From Macrothele yani (taxonomy: Eukaryota > Arthropoda > Arachnida > Araneae > Macrothelidae): 64,000 nt of DNA. Shown here in pieces: positions 31,105 through 43,295 of the stretch. Within the stretch, counting starts at the first letter, position 1. Every line of letters begins with the position of its first letter. The DNA is taken from positions 49,361,336 to 49,425,335 of the forward strand of contig CM077006.1 in the NCBI GenBank assembly GCA_039090855.1, given 5' to 3'. The position numbers were made by a program, and so were the translations under genes. The notes under the pieces were generated by a model. It was not told the origin of the DNA. It saw nothing but the letters and a program-made list of their open reading frames with translations, and ran no database searches.

Positions 31105-33078
31105 ATACGTTCAAATTGGAATTGAGGAACAGATTCTCTGCTCTAGAAGGTGAACATCTCTGAAGTTAAGAGAAAACTAAACAAGGCTCTCATGGAAACA
31201 GCAACACGAATAACTGGTACCAAGAACAAGTTGCATACGAACGAATTTTCAGGAAAAGCAAAAATTCTGATGCAAAAAAGAAGAGAGATGAGGACAACTA
31301 AAGAAGATATGACTTCCAAAGTGGAATATATAGAGCTATGCAAGACAGTACGAAAAAGTATCACTGAAGACGTAAGGAAATTCAACTGTTAACTAGTGAG
31401 GAAAGCAATTGAAAACAACCAAAGCCTAAAGATAGCAAAGGGACATCTCAGTAAGGGAAGAAAACAGATTATGGCTCTGAGGAAAGAAGATGGTTATGTA
31501 AAAAGAAATAGAGGTCAAATTTTGACAAGAGTAAAATATTTCTATTCAAAACTATTGTACATGAAAGGGATAAAACATGTACTCCAGACATTACGAAAGA
31601 TGCCAGTACCAGAGTTTTTCCAGTCCTCCCAGCAGAAGTTGCACATGCAATCAATAACATGAAACGGGGAAAAGCTCCAGGAGAAGATGGAATTACCGCA
31701 GACATCGTACAAGAAGCAAGTGGATAAATTGAAACAGTTCTCGCCCAAGTTTTCACTCAATGCCTTAATGAAGAGAAGATTCATGAGGATTGGAACAATG
31801 CTACAATGATCCTGCTACATAAAAAAGCTGACATTGAGGATCTCAACTATCAGGCTCCTATCAGTGGTTTATAAAATCTTCACTAAAGTTCTTTCACACC
31901 GTTTGAAAGTGACAATGGACATGGCTCAACCAAGAGAACAAGCTGGATTCAGTAGTGGCTACAGCACTATAGATCATATCCATGTACTGAGAGAACTAAT
32001 TAAAAGAGCGAGAGAATATGAATTCCCATTATGCATGGCTTTTATCGATTATGAAAAAGTCCTTTGATTCGGTGAAACCATCAGCAGTTACAATGGCTTT
32101 GAAATCCTGCGATATTGAAGATGCATACATTAATATTATTAATAACATCTATCAAAATGCAAGTGTAAAGATTCGGCTATTTGAAAATATAGCACCCATA
32201 AAAATAGGAAAGGGAGTGAGACAAGGTGACACTATATCTCCCAAGCTCTTTAATACCAATTGGAAAATGTCTTTCAATCACTGAACTGGGAAAACAAAGG
32301 GATAAAGATTATTGGAGATTATCTAACTCACCTTCGTTTTGGTGATGATGTAGTCAGTTTTGCAACTGCCCCATCAGAGCTGCAGAGTATGATCCAGGAA
32401 CTTGCTGACAAGAGTAAAGAAGTGGGATTAAAAATGAACTTTTAGAAGAAAAAAGTGATGTACAATGCTTTTACAGGAAATGAAGATTTATCGATTGATG
32501 GGGAAAAGATGGAGATAGTCAATACCTATATTTATCTTGGACAGCAAATATCACGTGAGGGTCACATTGCTGAAGAAATTAATCGGCGAATAAAACTTGC
32601 CTGGAGAGCGTTTGGAAGAAACAGTATAATTTTCAAGAGCAATATGCCATTATGTCTTTAAAAAAAAGTGTTTGATCAATGCATCCTTCCAGTGCTTACA
32701 TATGGTGCAGAGACGTGGACCTTAACTAAAAGAGACATACAAAGACTGCAGACAACTCAAAGAAGCATGGAGATATGTATGCTTGGTGTAACCAGGAGAG
32801 ATAAGAAGAGGAACTCGTGAAACAGAAAAATGACAAGAGTGGAAGACATCATGATCAGAGTAAAATCCCTGAAATGGCATTGGGCTGGACATATTACCAG
32901 AAGGACAACCGAGATTTTAAACTGGATTCCAAAAGACAGGAAAAGACCCATAAGAAGACCATGTGTGAGATGGGAGGATGAAATTCGAAAGTATGCGGGA
33001 GTAACATGGAGGAGACTGGCACAAGACAGACCGTTGTGGGAGAAACGTGGGGTCCAGCAGTGGATTGATAATGGTTGA
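31105..33078 (+). pseudogene. RTE ORF: linker, reverse transcriptase and tail
   Basis: The reverse transcriptase blocks are spread over several frames: SVVYKIFTKVLSHRLKV, EQAGFSSGYSTIDH, CMAFIDYEKVL (motif A, damaged), GVRQGDTISPKLF (motif B), then HLRFGDDVVSFA, where the family usually has FADD, so Ala is Gly. The thumb and tail include NTYIYLGQQIS and WHWAGHITRR, with WEDEIRKYAGVTWRRLAQD near the end. Stops and shifts near 31389, 31725, 32065, 32280 and 32444 kill it. No endonuclease domain: the copy starts downstream of it. Confidence 0.9.
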
Positions 33079-33092
33079 CAATGATGATGATA
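31105..33092 (+). mobile_element. RTE-clade LINE, 5'-truncated
   Basis: Collinear with the RTE element from about 62999 onward and extends past it to the 3' end. It finishes GATTGATAATGGTTGACAAT and GATGATGATA, a short trinucleotide tail typical of RTE. It is immediately followed by a Tc1-like element at 33093. Confidence 0.9.
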
Positions 33093-34515
33093 TACACTGA
33101 CGGAAAAAAAAATCCCAACACCACGAAAAAATAGTTGCAGAGGAATGAAATGGCAGCAATACATTTGTATGGGTAACATATTTAATCGATTAAGGTTTCA
33201 AGATCACAGCTTAATGTAAGCGCCAGAAGAGCCATTTTAAATGTGAAATGCTGGTACATTAATAACCAATGTAACCGCCAGAATGTTGAATGCAAGCATG
33301 CAAACGTTTATGCATTGTTGCTGGATGTCAGTTTGTAGGATGGAGTTCCATGCCTGTTGCACTTGGTCGGTCAATACAGGGACGGTTAATGCTGGTTTTG
33401 GGTGACGCTGGAGTTGTTGTTCAATGATGTCCCATGTGTGCTCGATTGGTGAAAGATCTGGTGATCTAGCAGGCCACGGCAACATGTCGACACTCTGTAG
33501 AGCATGTTGGGTTACAACAGTGGTATGCGGGAGAGCGTTATCCTGTTGAAAAACACCCCCTGGAATGATGTTCATGAATGGCAGCACAACAGGTTGAATC
33601 ACCAGACCGACGTACAACTGTGCCGTCAGGGTGCGTGGGATAACCACGAGAGTGCTCCTGCTGTCATAGGAAATTGATCCCCAGACCATAACTCCAGGTG
33701 TAGGTCCAGTGTGTCTCGGCCGCAGACTGGTTGGTTGAAGGCGCTCACCTGGCCTCCTTCTAACCAACACACGGCCATCACTGGCACCCAGGCAGAACCG
33801 GCTTTCATCAGAAAACACAACAGATCACCACTCCGTCCTGCAATGAGCTCTAGCTTGACACCACTGACGTCGCAAACGGCAGTGGTTTGGAGTAAGTGGA
33901 ATGCACGCTACAGGGAGACTGGCTCGGAGCTGTCCTTCAAGTAACCGATTTGTAACAGTTCGTTGTGTCACTGTAGTGGCAACTGCAGCTCGAATTGCAG
34001 CCGCAGGCGCGGTACGATGCGCCACGGCCATACGCCGTACACGGCGGTCTTCCCTCTCAGTAGTGCCACGTGGCCGGCCGGAACCCGGTCTTCTTGAGGC
34101 AGTACCTTCCCTTGACCACCGCTGCCAACAATCATGCACAGTGGCTACATTCCTGCCAAGTCGTTCTGCAATATTGCGGAACGCAAATCCACCTTCTCGT
34201 AGCCCTATTAGATGACCTCGTTCAAACTCCGTGATCTGTTGATAATGGCTTCTTCGTCTTCTTAAAGGCATTCTTGACTAACATCAACACACTACGTCGA
34301 TCCTCAACGATAACTAACGCTCACGAACGTTGCAGCGCGTATTTACAGCAAACCTGCTTTGTATGTTCCGAGGGGCGCTACTAGCGCCACACGTATGCGC
34401 CGAGCGCAAAATTTGCATAGACGTCATCTTACAGATGTACTATCACCGCCTACCAACTGTCGTTTATCTAACACAACCCCTTCTTGCTGTTGGGATTTTT
34501 TTTTCCGTCAGTGTA
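33093..34515 (-). mobile_element. Tc1-like transposon, family 1, copy b
   Basis: Same family as 1484-2911. The TIRs begin TACACTGACGGAAAAAAA at both ends, with TA at 33093-33094 and 34514-34515. It was inserted right at the RTE tail. Confidence 0.9.
33237..34271 (-). pseudogene. Tc1-like transposase, single nonsense codon
   Basis: From ATG 34271 one frame runs the full ~344 codons except for one TGA at 33825-33827, just after RTEW, where copy a has an Arg codon. The paired helix-turn-helix (ITEFERGHLIGLREGGFAF) and the three catalytic sites are kept: FSDESRF, QQDNALPH and SPDLSPIEHTWD. Close to the end a small indel changes the frame, so the normal GGYTGY terminus is lost. Its main damage differs from that of copy a. 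Confidence 0.9.
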
Positions 34516-34830
34516 TATAATAACGGCAGTCCGTGGTTTTTTTTCTCTCGTCGGACAACATTTTGAAGATACTAATCACGGCTGACCATGAGCAAACCAA
34601 AAGTGTTACCATCTCGTAAATGCTCAGACCCAATCGTCTGCCCATTACAATTTCGCTTTTCTCGTCTAAAGAACAAGAATAATACTTATTAACAGAGCTC
34701 AATATCAGATGTTTCATCGTTTTATGACCTTGAAACGCGCCGTCGTTTACCTACAGCTGCTTCGATTTTCATAAAGATGCAGTGATTAGAATGTTTTGGC
34801 TTTTAGATGCAAGTTCATAATAATTCGACA
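34516..34830. other. No recognised feature
   Basis: Spacer between two DNA transposons. Confidence 0.4.
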
Positions 34831-36297
34831 TACAAGCTGCCCCACTCGCTACCGAACCCGGCATTTCTTTAATAATATTAACACCAATGAAGATATTGCA
34901 ACGAAATTTGAAGTGGACTTACCTCATTTCATGAGAAATGTGATGACATCACATGTACTGGAAGTGGCCACCATTTGCGTCCAACAGTATTGAACACCAT
35001 ATTGTGGAAAGTCTTTGGCAGAATATCCACCGTCCCTGCCTGAATTTTTTCGGTGATGTTTGCTTTCAAGACATCTATGGTTCGCGTTTTTTATTTTGGT
35101 AAACTCTCCTTTTTAAATATCCCCACAAAAAGTAATCAGGAGGCGTCAGATCTGTCGAGTGCGGTGGCTATAGACATTCCGAAATGACGCGGTGGCCGAA
35201 ATAGGACTGAGTTTCGGCCATACTGGTGTGTGATGTCGCTCCATCATGCTGGAAATATCCAAGAGGGTTCTTCGTCGTCCAATTGATTTACAAGGGTGTT
35301 GAAGATTTTCATATATGTAGCTGTTGTGCTGGTTGTATCAAATAAGATGGGGCCAATTATGCAGAGCCGGATGATCCCTCGCCAAACACCAATTTTCTGT
35401 GAATGAATGGGATTTTCACTGGTCCAAATACGGGAATTTTGAGAATTGACGTATCCGGACAGGTGAAACCACGCCTCGTCCGAGAACCATGTGTAGTCCA
35501 GAATTCCGGATTTTCCTGAAGAAATGTCTGAAACCATCGACAGTATGTCACGTGTTTCACGTGATCAGGCTCTTTTATATCGTGGACCACGGAGATACGG
35601 TACTCATGAAGCTTCGCTTTTTTCACAGCATGTTGACAAGTGCTTTTGGACAACACTGTTTCCTGTGAGAGTCGGCGAAGTGACTTCTTGGGAGACGCAA
35701 GTAGTCGGCCCTTTACATTCTGGATCGTTTCCTCGGACATTTGTAGACGACCTCTTACATAGTCATCTAATAAAGTCCCCTTGGTTTTCAATTTCTTCGA
35801 CAATGCTCAAATGGTGAACTTGCTCGGAGAATGTCTGCCTGCAAACCTCTCCAGGACTTGCTGTTGACAAGACTTTATCGATTCTGTTTTCCAATAAGTG
35901 TGAACAGTAAACACTCGCTCCTCCATAATATACCGACACATTTTCACTCGTACGTGAACAACCACGAGCACGAGTACTCACTATCAACAACCGCACTGTG
36001 TAGACATACTCAGCGAAATGGCATAACAAAGCAGCAGTGAGGCGCGTCCGGCTGGCTGGAGGACTGCTTTTCAGTGGCGACACAGTTAGGAATGTGTCTG
36101 CCACTAAGGAGCACTCCGGCTGGCTGCAGGACAGCGCCGAGTTCAATGCTGACTGGGCGCAAATGGTGGTTACTTCCAGCACATGTTGCGATGTCATCAC
36201 ATTTCGCACGAAATGAGGTAAGTCCACTTCAAATTTCGTTGCAATATCTTCATTGGTGTTAATATTATTAAAGAAATGCCGGGTTCGGCACCCTGTA
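34831..36297 (-). mobile_element. Mariner/Tc1-superfamily element with long inverted repeats
   Basis: Inverted repeats of about 130 bp (34850-34985 and 36160-36290) share CCGAACCCGGCATTTCTTTA, CACCAATGAAGATATTGCAA and AAGTGGACTTACCTCATTTC. The right end is TACAGGGTGCCGAACCC; the left end carries an extra ~10 bases after TACAAGCTGCC. The transposase is on the minus strand. A fragment of a related transposase is at 49320-49480. Confidence 0.8.
34985..35803 (-). pseudogene. Mariner-like transposase, broken
   Basis: A minus-strand frame from 35803 carries SPKKSLRRLSQETVLSKSTC and VTYCRWFQTFLQENPEF, then changes frame into WFSDEAWFHLSGYVNSQNSR (first catalytic Asp in FSDEAWF), SQKIGVWRGIIR and GPILFDTT. 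Further frames hold a decayed second site and PPDYFLWG near 35140. This architecture is common in arthropod mariner-like (IS630-related) elements. The start is probably lost upstream. Confidence 0.8.
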
Positions 36298-37015
36298 TTA
36301 CCCATAAATGTCAATCGTCTTTATCCATCTTTTCCAAAATATCTTTCTCTGCCTTTTCGTTTCTTCTGTTTCTATAACTCTACCGGGAGAGCTGGGAGGA
36401 CGGTTGCCTTTCCAGAATGGTCATTTCAGGGGCGTAAGTTCATGCCCTGGGGGACGTAAAAATAGAAATTGTAAGAAAAAAAAGTTATGATCTTTAGTAT
36501 TTTGTTTTTAAAGACTGTAGTTAGTCTGATACAATATTCCACGCAGTTAGCCAGGGTACAGAGTAACATACACTATGAGGTGTGAACGTCTTATATCAAT
36601 GAAGGGAATTTTGCAAAACAGTGAATGGATGCATATAAAACAATATGCTTATATGTCTAACCTCCATGACCTTCCCGAACATGTTGTTGGGATCAAGAAC
36701 TAATTCATCTGTGCTCTGTCGTAGAAAGTTCTCGGAGCGTTTAACCAAGAACGGAATTTTTCCAAGCCCTACCCCTAAAGCTTCTTCTTGTTATTACGTT
36801 CGTTATCTAATACTCGTTCGTTCTGCGCTGGGTTTTTTTTCGTTGTTCAGATTATGCTTGGTATTGGTAACCTGTGGCTCTTGAGTATTTGCCTAGTTTT
36901 TACATGTTTAATAAAGTTTATGTTAAAAGCCTGAAATGCGATTTTTGAACGATCATAATACTTTACTAAAACGGCGATGTTAGAAAGTAAACACTACGTA
37001 GTATTTGAGTGAAAC
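36298..37015. other. No recognised gene
   Basis: Apparently unique, moderately AT-rich. Small frames at 36308-36490 and 36645-36884 have no recognised domain. Confidence 0.4.
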
Positions 37016-37019
37016 TCGG

Positions 37020-37215
37020 AAGGGCAGTGATTTTGAACAAGTAGGGGAATAATAAACTCGAACGGGGCGTAATTTTGAACTCGAACGGGGCGTGATTTTT
37101 TGAACTCGAACGGGGCGTGGTTTTGAACTCGAATGGGGCGTAATTTTAAACTTGAAACTGTACCTATAACAACTTGAATGAACTCGAATGGGGCGTAATT
37201 TCAAACTCATTACAG
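37020..37215. repeat. ~24-bp minisatellite
   Basis: About six or seven units of GAACTCGAACGGGGCGTAAT with a short A/T spacer. An 18-bp CTGTACCTATAACAAC-type insert separates the last units. Confidence 0.85.
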
Positions 37216-37263
37216 TACCTATAACAGCTGCTACGATCCTGCTATAGGTACAGTAATGAGTTT
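37203..37263. repeat. Hairpin at the minisatellite edge
   Basis: AAACTCATTACAGTACCTAT and its reverse complement ATAGGTACAGTAATGAGTTT face each other across about 20 bases. Confidence 0.85.
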
Positions 37264-37278
37264 CCACTACGTCTCCTG

Positions 37279-37570
37279 AGGGCCGCGGGTGGCCTAGTGG
37301 ACAACGTTCGTGACTGCCACGGGAAAAGCCTCAGGTTCGATCCCATTAAATACCCGCCGTGCGTCGGATGGGCACGTTAACCCGTCGGACCCCGGGTACT
37401 GTCCCCCGATAATAAATAAGGGCGTCTTCCTTTCCCTTTCTACTTCGCTTCCGTGTCACTTTCCTATCGGGCGCTCTAGCCCAAATCTCCTAGTTTCCTA
37501 TTTCTAAGGGTTGTAAGACCTGGGGTCAGACACCCCCTTCCTAAAATCCTCTACATATGATCATGATCAT
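37279..37570 (+). repeat. tRNA-derived SINE (family C) with 14-bp duplication
   Basis: Head GGGCCGCGGGTGGCCTAGTG, B box AGGTTCGATCCC, the body as in the copy at 12748 but with an internal deletion after the B box, and the GATCATGATCAT end. The flanks are CACTACGTCTCCTG at 37265-37278 and 37571-37584, a perfect 14-bp target duplication. Confidence 0.9.
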
Positions 37571-37819
37571 CACTACGTCTCCTGCGCGCGTCTATGATAG
37601 CGCATGCATGAATGTTCAATGTCATTTGCGCCTTCTTGGCTGTCTCCGTCATAATTTCCTGGTTTCCCTAAAATTGCCATAGCATAGGCAATATTTTTGT
37701 ATTTAGCAATCCCCTTATTTTTTAGGATTTCTATGTGAAATGGCTGAAAAAAATATCGTTTCTTCAAAAGCAATTTTACAATAGAACTAAGAACTCGGAA
37801 AGCTTGCACGTATGGTTAT

Positions 37820-39655
37820 TAATGAATGTGATTTAATCCACCTACGTTTTGCTGAAGATATAGTAATTTTTGCAAGTACCCTGTCAGAGTATGACGGGGG
37901 AACTTGCTAAATAGATTATAAGTGCGATTCAAGATGAACTTACCGAAAACAAAATTGATGTAAAATGCCTTTAAAAGAATTGAAGATTTAGGGAGTCATG
38001 CGGCAAATATAGAAATGACTAATGCTTGCATCAATCTTGAGCAATAGATATCAAGCGAGGGCCACATCGATAAAATAATTAATAGACGTGTAAAACCTTG
38101 GTTGGAGAGCATTTGGAAGAAGCAGTCCAATTTTCAAGAACTATTCATCATTATGTCTTAAAACAGAAGTTATTAAACAATGTAGACATCTGCAGATTCC
38201 CTACTTATAGATCAGAGACATGAACCTAAGGCCGTAGCTAAGTGTCAGAACCGGGGAAAGCTAAGTGTCAGAACCGGGGGCTGAAGACTCATATGGGAGG
38301 GCTTTGTGTTCAACGACAAAATATATTCATCCACGAATACAGATGCAAGTTTTGCTTCCTATTTTCGTTCGTTTTGCTAATTTACTTCGTTAGTGAACAA
38401 TTTCTACATGCAAAAAGCAAATAAAGAAAAAAAGAAAGAAAGAAGTCAAAATATGAGTTTCAGGGTCTTTATCACTGGAGGAAAGGTAACTTCCAACTGG
38501 GTGCAAAAAACTGTTCATTCTTTAGTTTATTTTTCTGGTTTCTTTCCGTGGATACACACAATCGCATCGAGGAGTTATTGATGCCGAAATTCTGCTCTTT
38601 CTTCTCCGCTTTTAATCGCGCATTTTCCTTAGCTCGTGTTCGGAGATAGAGCCTTCTTACCGTGGTCAACAGAAAAACCTCCCATTCCCACTCAAAAACC
38701 AAGATTCCCGCCAATAAACACTTCTTCTCCCACACATGGGTCGCAAAAGCACTTCTACTGAGAGCAAATCAATGAACAGGAAAAAAATTGAAAGCTTTCT
38801 CTCTCTCTCTCTCTCTCTTGCACAAAGATTTCTTTTCAGCACTGTTTTACATCGCATAGAGCGATCCATTTAGCTAAAACGTTCCTACATCAACAATGCT
38901 CTTTTGCATTATACGTTTCTCCCCTATTCTCCCCTTCCCCCTGAACAAAACAGGATTTCTCTTTTCCCTGATCCATAGCAGCATCAAGTCCGGTGCACAT
39001 ATGGCAGAGAATCATTGGCGCAACAGTTCCTGTTGATTCACTTCGAAAAGTAATTTCTTTAGAGTTATCCATCGTTTCTGCTATATCGTTTCAACATTGC
39101 ATTTTTTAGAAACGTGCAGTACACGAATAAATAAGGTTATGTATTTTTGCCTACAGTGAAATACAAAAGAAATTTTCATCAGCCACCGAAAATAAAAGCT
39201 CAGAGAATTTACGTCGTACATATCCCGGGAGGGCTTACTTGCCTTGCAGGAGGTTCAGCCCCTTCTAGCTCCCTGCTAGCTACAGCCCTGCATGGGCCTT
39301 AATTTAAAAGAGACGTACATAGGTTGCTGATAACTCAAAAACGAATGGAGAGATGCATGTCTGGTGTAAGAATGAAAGATAGCGAAACGACACATGGATT
39401 AGGAAAATGACTAGAGTGGATGACGACATGATCACAATAAAGCCCCTCATGCGGCAGTGGGGTCCACATATTTCTAGAACTGACCACCGTGAGCAAGTAC
39501 CGTACTGGACTGTATGCCAAAGAACAGGAAAATACAATTAGAAACGAATATCGGAGTGTATATGGAAGAAAATTGCTTAAGACGGGGAGTTGTGAAAGAG
39601 ACTGGAGACACCTTCACCCAGCAGTGAATTAGGAATGTTTGTCAATGATCATGAT
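37820..39655 (+). pseudogene. RTE LINE 3' fragment, split by a hAT-like element
   Basis: The left part (37820-38226) translates as HLRFAEDIVIFA (the FADD motif, second Asp site changed to Glu-Asp) and later RTE thumb sequence in several frames. The right part (39291-39655) continues after the inserted element with the RTE tail, ending CAGCAGTGAATTAGGAAT. It is heavily mutated compared with the copies at 31 and 62 kb, so it is older. Confidence 0.8.
38227..39290. mobile_element. hAT-like non-autonomous element, 1.06 kb
   Basis: The ends are TAAGGCCGTAGCTA and, inverted, CAGGGCTGTAGCTA. The flanks CATGAACC (38219-38226) and CATGGGCC (39291-39298) form an 8-bp duplication of RTE sequence with two changes. 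A direct 22-bp duplication lies at the left end. Internal blocks near 38815-39075 resemble 47755-48115 in the larger element at 46681, so the two are related. A (CT)n tract is at 38800-38818. No transposase frame. Confidence 0.75.
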
Positions 39656-39731
39656 TTATTTAATAAATAAAAGCCCATGTCTGTCTTGCAACACATTACT
39701 TTTTCCAATTTTCATTTTATTTATTTTTAAG
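39656..39731. other. Short spacer
   Basis: AT-rich junction between the RTE fragment and a MITE. Confidence 0.4.
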
Positions 39732-40500
39732 TTAAGATGGTTTCACCTAAAAACTCTGCCCTATGTTTTCAATGGTAAAAAATTCTGTAAACATTTTCTT
39801 CGCAATTAATGTTTTCCCAGAAACGAAAATTTGCACATCGATAAAACTAACTTTAAAATAGCATGGTATACTTAATATTGGCAAATAACATAATTATATT
39901 ACAAATCAATAATTTTTCCTTGGGTAATGTTGAGACCTGCTAATAGATGGCGCAACTTGTACGTTGATAACGTCAGTGGACAAAAAAAAAAAAGGTTTTA
40001 ATGGCTTACTTTCTAATTAAAATCAGCAGCACCTACAGTTATGTTGACTTTTTCAGGTAAATTATTATCATAACATTTAATCTAAGCGGTTCAAATCCTT
40101 TATAACATTCCAGACTACCGCATGGACAAACTCAAATTTTTATTCCAATCCGAAAATTAATAAAATTATTGAAAAAAAATCAGCAGTACCGTAGATTCTG
40201 CTAATTTCTAATTCCGAAATAAGCCATCAAACGTTTTTTGGTCCACTGACGTTGTCAGAGTACAGGTCGCGTAATTATTTGCAGTTCTCAACATTACCCC
40301 CCCCCCCAAAAAATTTAGCGATTTATATCATAATTATGGTTAAGTTTTAGCAAATATTAAGTATGATATAATATAATTTAAAGTTATTTTTATGGATGTA
40401 AAAATTTCATCCTTGGGAATACATTAATTACGAACAAACTGTCTACAAAAATTTTTACCATTGGAAACATAGGGCAGAGTTTTTAGGTGAAACCACCTAA
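39732..40500. mobile_element. TTAA-type MITE, larger copy
   Basis: Long inverted repeats of about 265 bp (39732-40000 and 40235-40500) share GGTTTCACCTAAAAACTCTG, TTTGCACATCGATAAAACTA and an ATAGATGGCGCAAC block. The left end is TTAAGATGG and the right CCACCTAA. Related to the copy at 44986. No coding frame. Confidence 0.8.
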
Positions 40501-41870
40501 AAACGGTATGCTACAAGGTCAGACTAGTTACGAAAAACCAAACTACTTTTGCTCACTACCCAATAATGACACTCCTAATTTTCTTTCTTTCTTTTTGAAT
40601 TTTTCCATTTCATCCAGTTTGTTTAATCAAAGTTCAATTGTCGGACGTCAATCAGTTTCTTAATAGCAAACTGTTCCCCTATTTTGTTTGTTTTTGTTCT
40701 TAGAGAATAGTCATTGCGGAGTAGTAACTTCATAAAAATAATATTTCGAGGGAATTAGAGAATTAAACTTAAGAGCTCTTACATGCAACTTCAGATATTC
40801 GATTTTCACTTTTATCCAGAACTGTTATTCACTCACTAACTTAAATAGCATTTCAAGTTCTTTGTCCCAGGGAAACTCAATAAGTTCTTTGTACGCGAGT
40901 GAAGTGTCTTTGTGTTCAGTGAAGGGATTTATTATTCACATATTTTGTTTTCGTAGATACTCATAGCTAGAGCAATATGTTTCAAAAGCTAATAAAAGAG
41001 TCTCAAGCTGCCTCCTAATGATTTCTGCCACATCTTTTGTATCCAAGTCTCCCATCTCCGTAATGAAATCTGAAGAGACATTGAATATTTCATAGTTTCT
41101 TTTCGGCAGTCAAATTTTGAACAGTTTTCTTTTTGGAGGGGAGGGAAGAATTCTGCATTATTTCATGCGGTAAATAACGTTGTTATCATTTGTCCTTGAC
41201 GGTTTAAATCCTCATTCATTTGTTCAAAAACTCCATGTCGCGAATATTCTACTTTTTTTTCAAAAGTGCTGTATTGAGATCAGATTTCTTACTCATTAAA
41301 AACAATTGAATTTCCTTTCTCCGTTCAAACACTCTTTATAGAATGTTCCCCGAGATAAACAAATAACTTCTAAATAATAAGTCAAATACTTCTGATAAAC
41401 ATTATTTCTGCAGAAAGCATTGAAAGTAACACTGTTTTTATATGAATAACATCAGCGTTAATAGACCACGAAAGAGGTTCATTTAGCGCTACCAATATCC
41501 TTTTTTTGCGTTCTCTTATTTTCAGTTAAATGTTCTTTATCGATTAACTTGTGTGTCAGTACCACGTTAACGCCAGAAACGTCCTTTCATTTAGCAGCCA
41601 CTTAACAAATTCGTTAAAAAAAAGAATTGTGATGCCTCTGAAGAAGATGCTAATAATGACTTGGCCAACAATGGAAGCTAACTAATCGTCTTTCGATTTT
41701 AAGGATATTCCCTTCTAAGTGGCGTATCTTGGGTCCGAGACCTGGGCTATCTCACCCGTCACACACACACACACCCCTTCCCCAGTACTGCTTTTTTTTT
41801 TAATTGCGAAGTTTAATTTTTAATTGTTAAGTAATAGAAGTAACTTTTTTCTAAATTTTAGGCACATGCC
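40501..41870. other. No recognised gene
   Basis: AT-rich. It has a (CA)n run near 41761-41773. It may hold decayed upstream or downstream parts of the hAT-like remnant that follows, but I cannot show it. Confidence 0.4.
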
Positions 41871-41874
41871 ATTG

Positions 41875-42312
41875 CTAACATGATACCAAATAATTATGAA
41901 GATTAGGATTTGAAAACTTATTTGTACATGAACTCCATTCTTCTTCTGAATACTTTATTTGTACATGAACTCCATTCTTATTTCCTTTTGTGTGAACTTG
42001 AGTGTTACGTTTTGATAAAATTTTAATATGAGGTCTGCTAATTTGTGCACCATTAAACTTTAAATAAAAGTTTAATATGAGGTCTGCTAATTTGTGCACC
42101 ACACTAAACACTATGTTCAATTTATTAAACTTTATGTACCACGTAATGTCTCTTACTGATTTGTATTTATCAAGGGAATAAAACACTTTCAGTTCATTTT
42201 TTAGTCGAGTTGTATCAAAATTTGAAGCATACAGTTCCATAAGTTCTGACAGTAGATGTTCAGGGAAGCTTTCACAAAATGTATCAAAACAGTTCGAATC
42301 CAACAAAGCCAC
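41875..42312 (-). pseudogene. hAT-type transposase C-terminal remnant
   Basis: A minus-strand frame of 145 codons from ATG 42312 reads FPEHLLSELMELYASNFDTT, then RLKNELKVFYS and NIVFSVVHKLADLILNFYLK. LKNEL followed by a hydrophobic KLADLIL segment is the layout just before the hAT dimerisation region of ZMYM1-like/hAT transposases. Two short direct duplications, TTTGTACATGAACTCCATTC (41920, 41954) and AATATGAGGTCTGCTAATTT (42024, 42075), distort the end. It is not intact and no catalytic site is visible. Confidence 0.5.
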
Positions 42313-43080
42313 GAATTTAAGATATAGTATCTCTGATTTTAATTCATTGACACATCACAAAATCTGAAACAACTCTCGCGAAATACTCTTATGGGCGGGA
42401 GTATGCGAGTGACTGAGATAGTCTAAGTCTTCTTCTTTCTGAGCGAACCGTTTCCCAAAGCAATGGCCCATTCCCCTCTACCAGCTGATTCATGTTGTCA
42501 TGGAAACGCTAGCAGGCGATTGTACGCAAGGTTTTTGCATCAGAACTGCGAAGACTCTGGAAGAGCTGCTTGCGTTATGCCGTTGGTTTTCGCTCGCCAG
42601 ACTGAGTCAAAGAAGCGAATCCGCACGCGGTTTTTTTTTCGCACCGAAAGCATCGACATATTTTAATACCGTTGATAATTGACTTTTATTTGTGCATTCT
42701 CTGGGCTTCGCAGCTAGCCTAGCTAACCTCGCATATACGCTAATGTCCTTTCTGCGCAGGGAAGAAGTAAGCATACCCCACACTTTCCGAAAAAACACAC
42801 ACAAAAACAAAAAACAAGAGAGTAAGTACCCTGTTACACTTTGTAGATAATTTATGCCATGCATCTTTCGCATGCCAAAATCTTTGTGCGTGTGAAATAA
42901 AACAAGTGATACCAGATTCTACATTTATGTACGTACAACACGTTTCATTTATTCGCGTCACTCACGACCACACTAAGCCACAGTCCGGTACATACTAAGT
43001 GGAATTAAATCATAACAACAAACAATAAGGTTTACTAATTCCTGACAAGGAACAGTACTTAGATAGGTGAATTAATGAAT
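42313..43080. other. No recognised gene
   Basis: Mixed composition with a GC-richer patch near 42470-42620. The frames there have no recognised domain. Confidence 0.4.
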
Positions 43081-43165
43081 GTCAATGAATGAAATATAAA
43101 TGAAATACCGGATTACACCATTGTAGAATACAAATTTCGAAGATGTGAATCAGTTTATTTGTGAA
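43081..43165 (+). repeat. Paralogue of the Penelope-pair insertion site
   Basis: GAAATATAAATGAAATACCG, then GGATTACACCATTG and GAAGATGTGAATCAGTTTAT. The left half matches the flank at 44925-44952 and the right half the flank at 48630-48680, so this looks like the uninterrupted version of the sequence into which the 44953-48629 composite was inserted. Confidence 0.75.
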
Positions 43166-43214
43166 AACATGACCTGGATGTAAAGTCAAATAATATCCGA
43201 AAACTTTGAAATTT

Positions 43215-43295
43215 CGTCGGCCTGGAACGGGATTCGAATCCGCGTCTCCCGTATAGTGCCCGAGTATGATAACCACTACAACACCTAGAACGACC
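43215..43295 (-). repeat. tRNA-like SINE head
   Basis: The reverse strand shows GTTGTAGTGGTTATCATACT (A-box side) and GATTCGAATCCCG (B box), with GGTCGTTC and GGCCGAC at its ends. There is a mismatched acceptor stem and no CCA; I treat it as a SINE or tRNA pseudogene. Confidence 0.5.

Noticed and set aside
41875..42312. Intact host ZMYM1-like gene
   Set aside because: Only the C-terminal hAT-like part is present and it ends in short duplicated segments; a transposase remnant is more likely.
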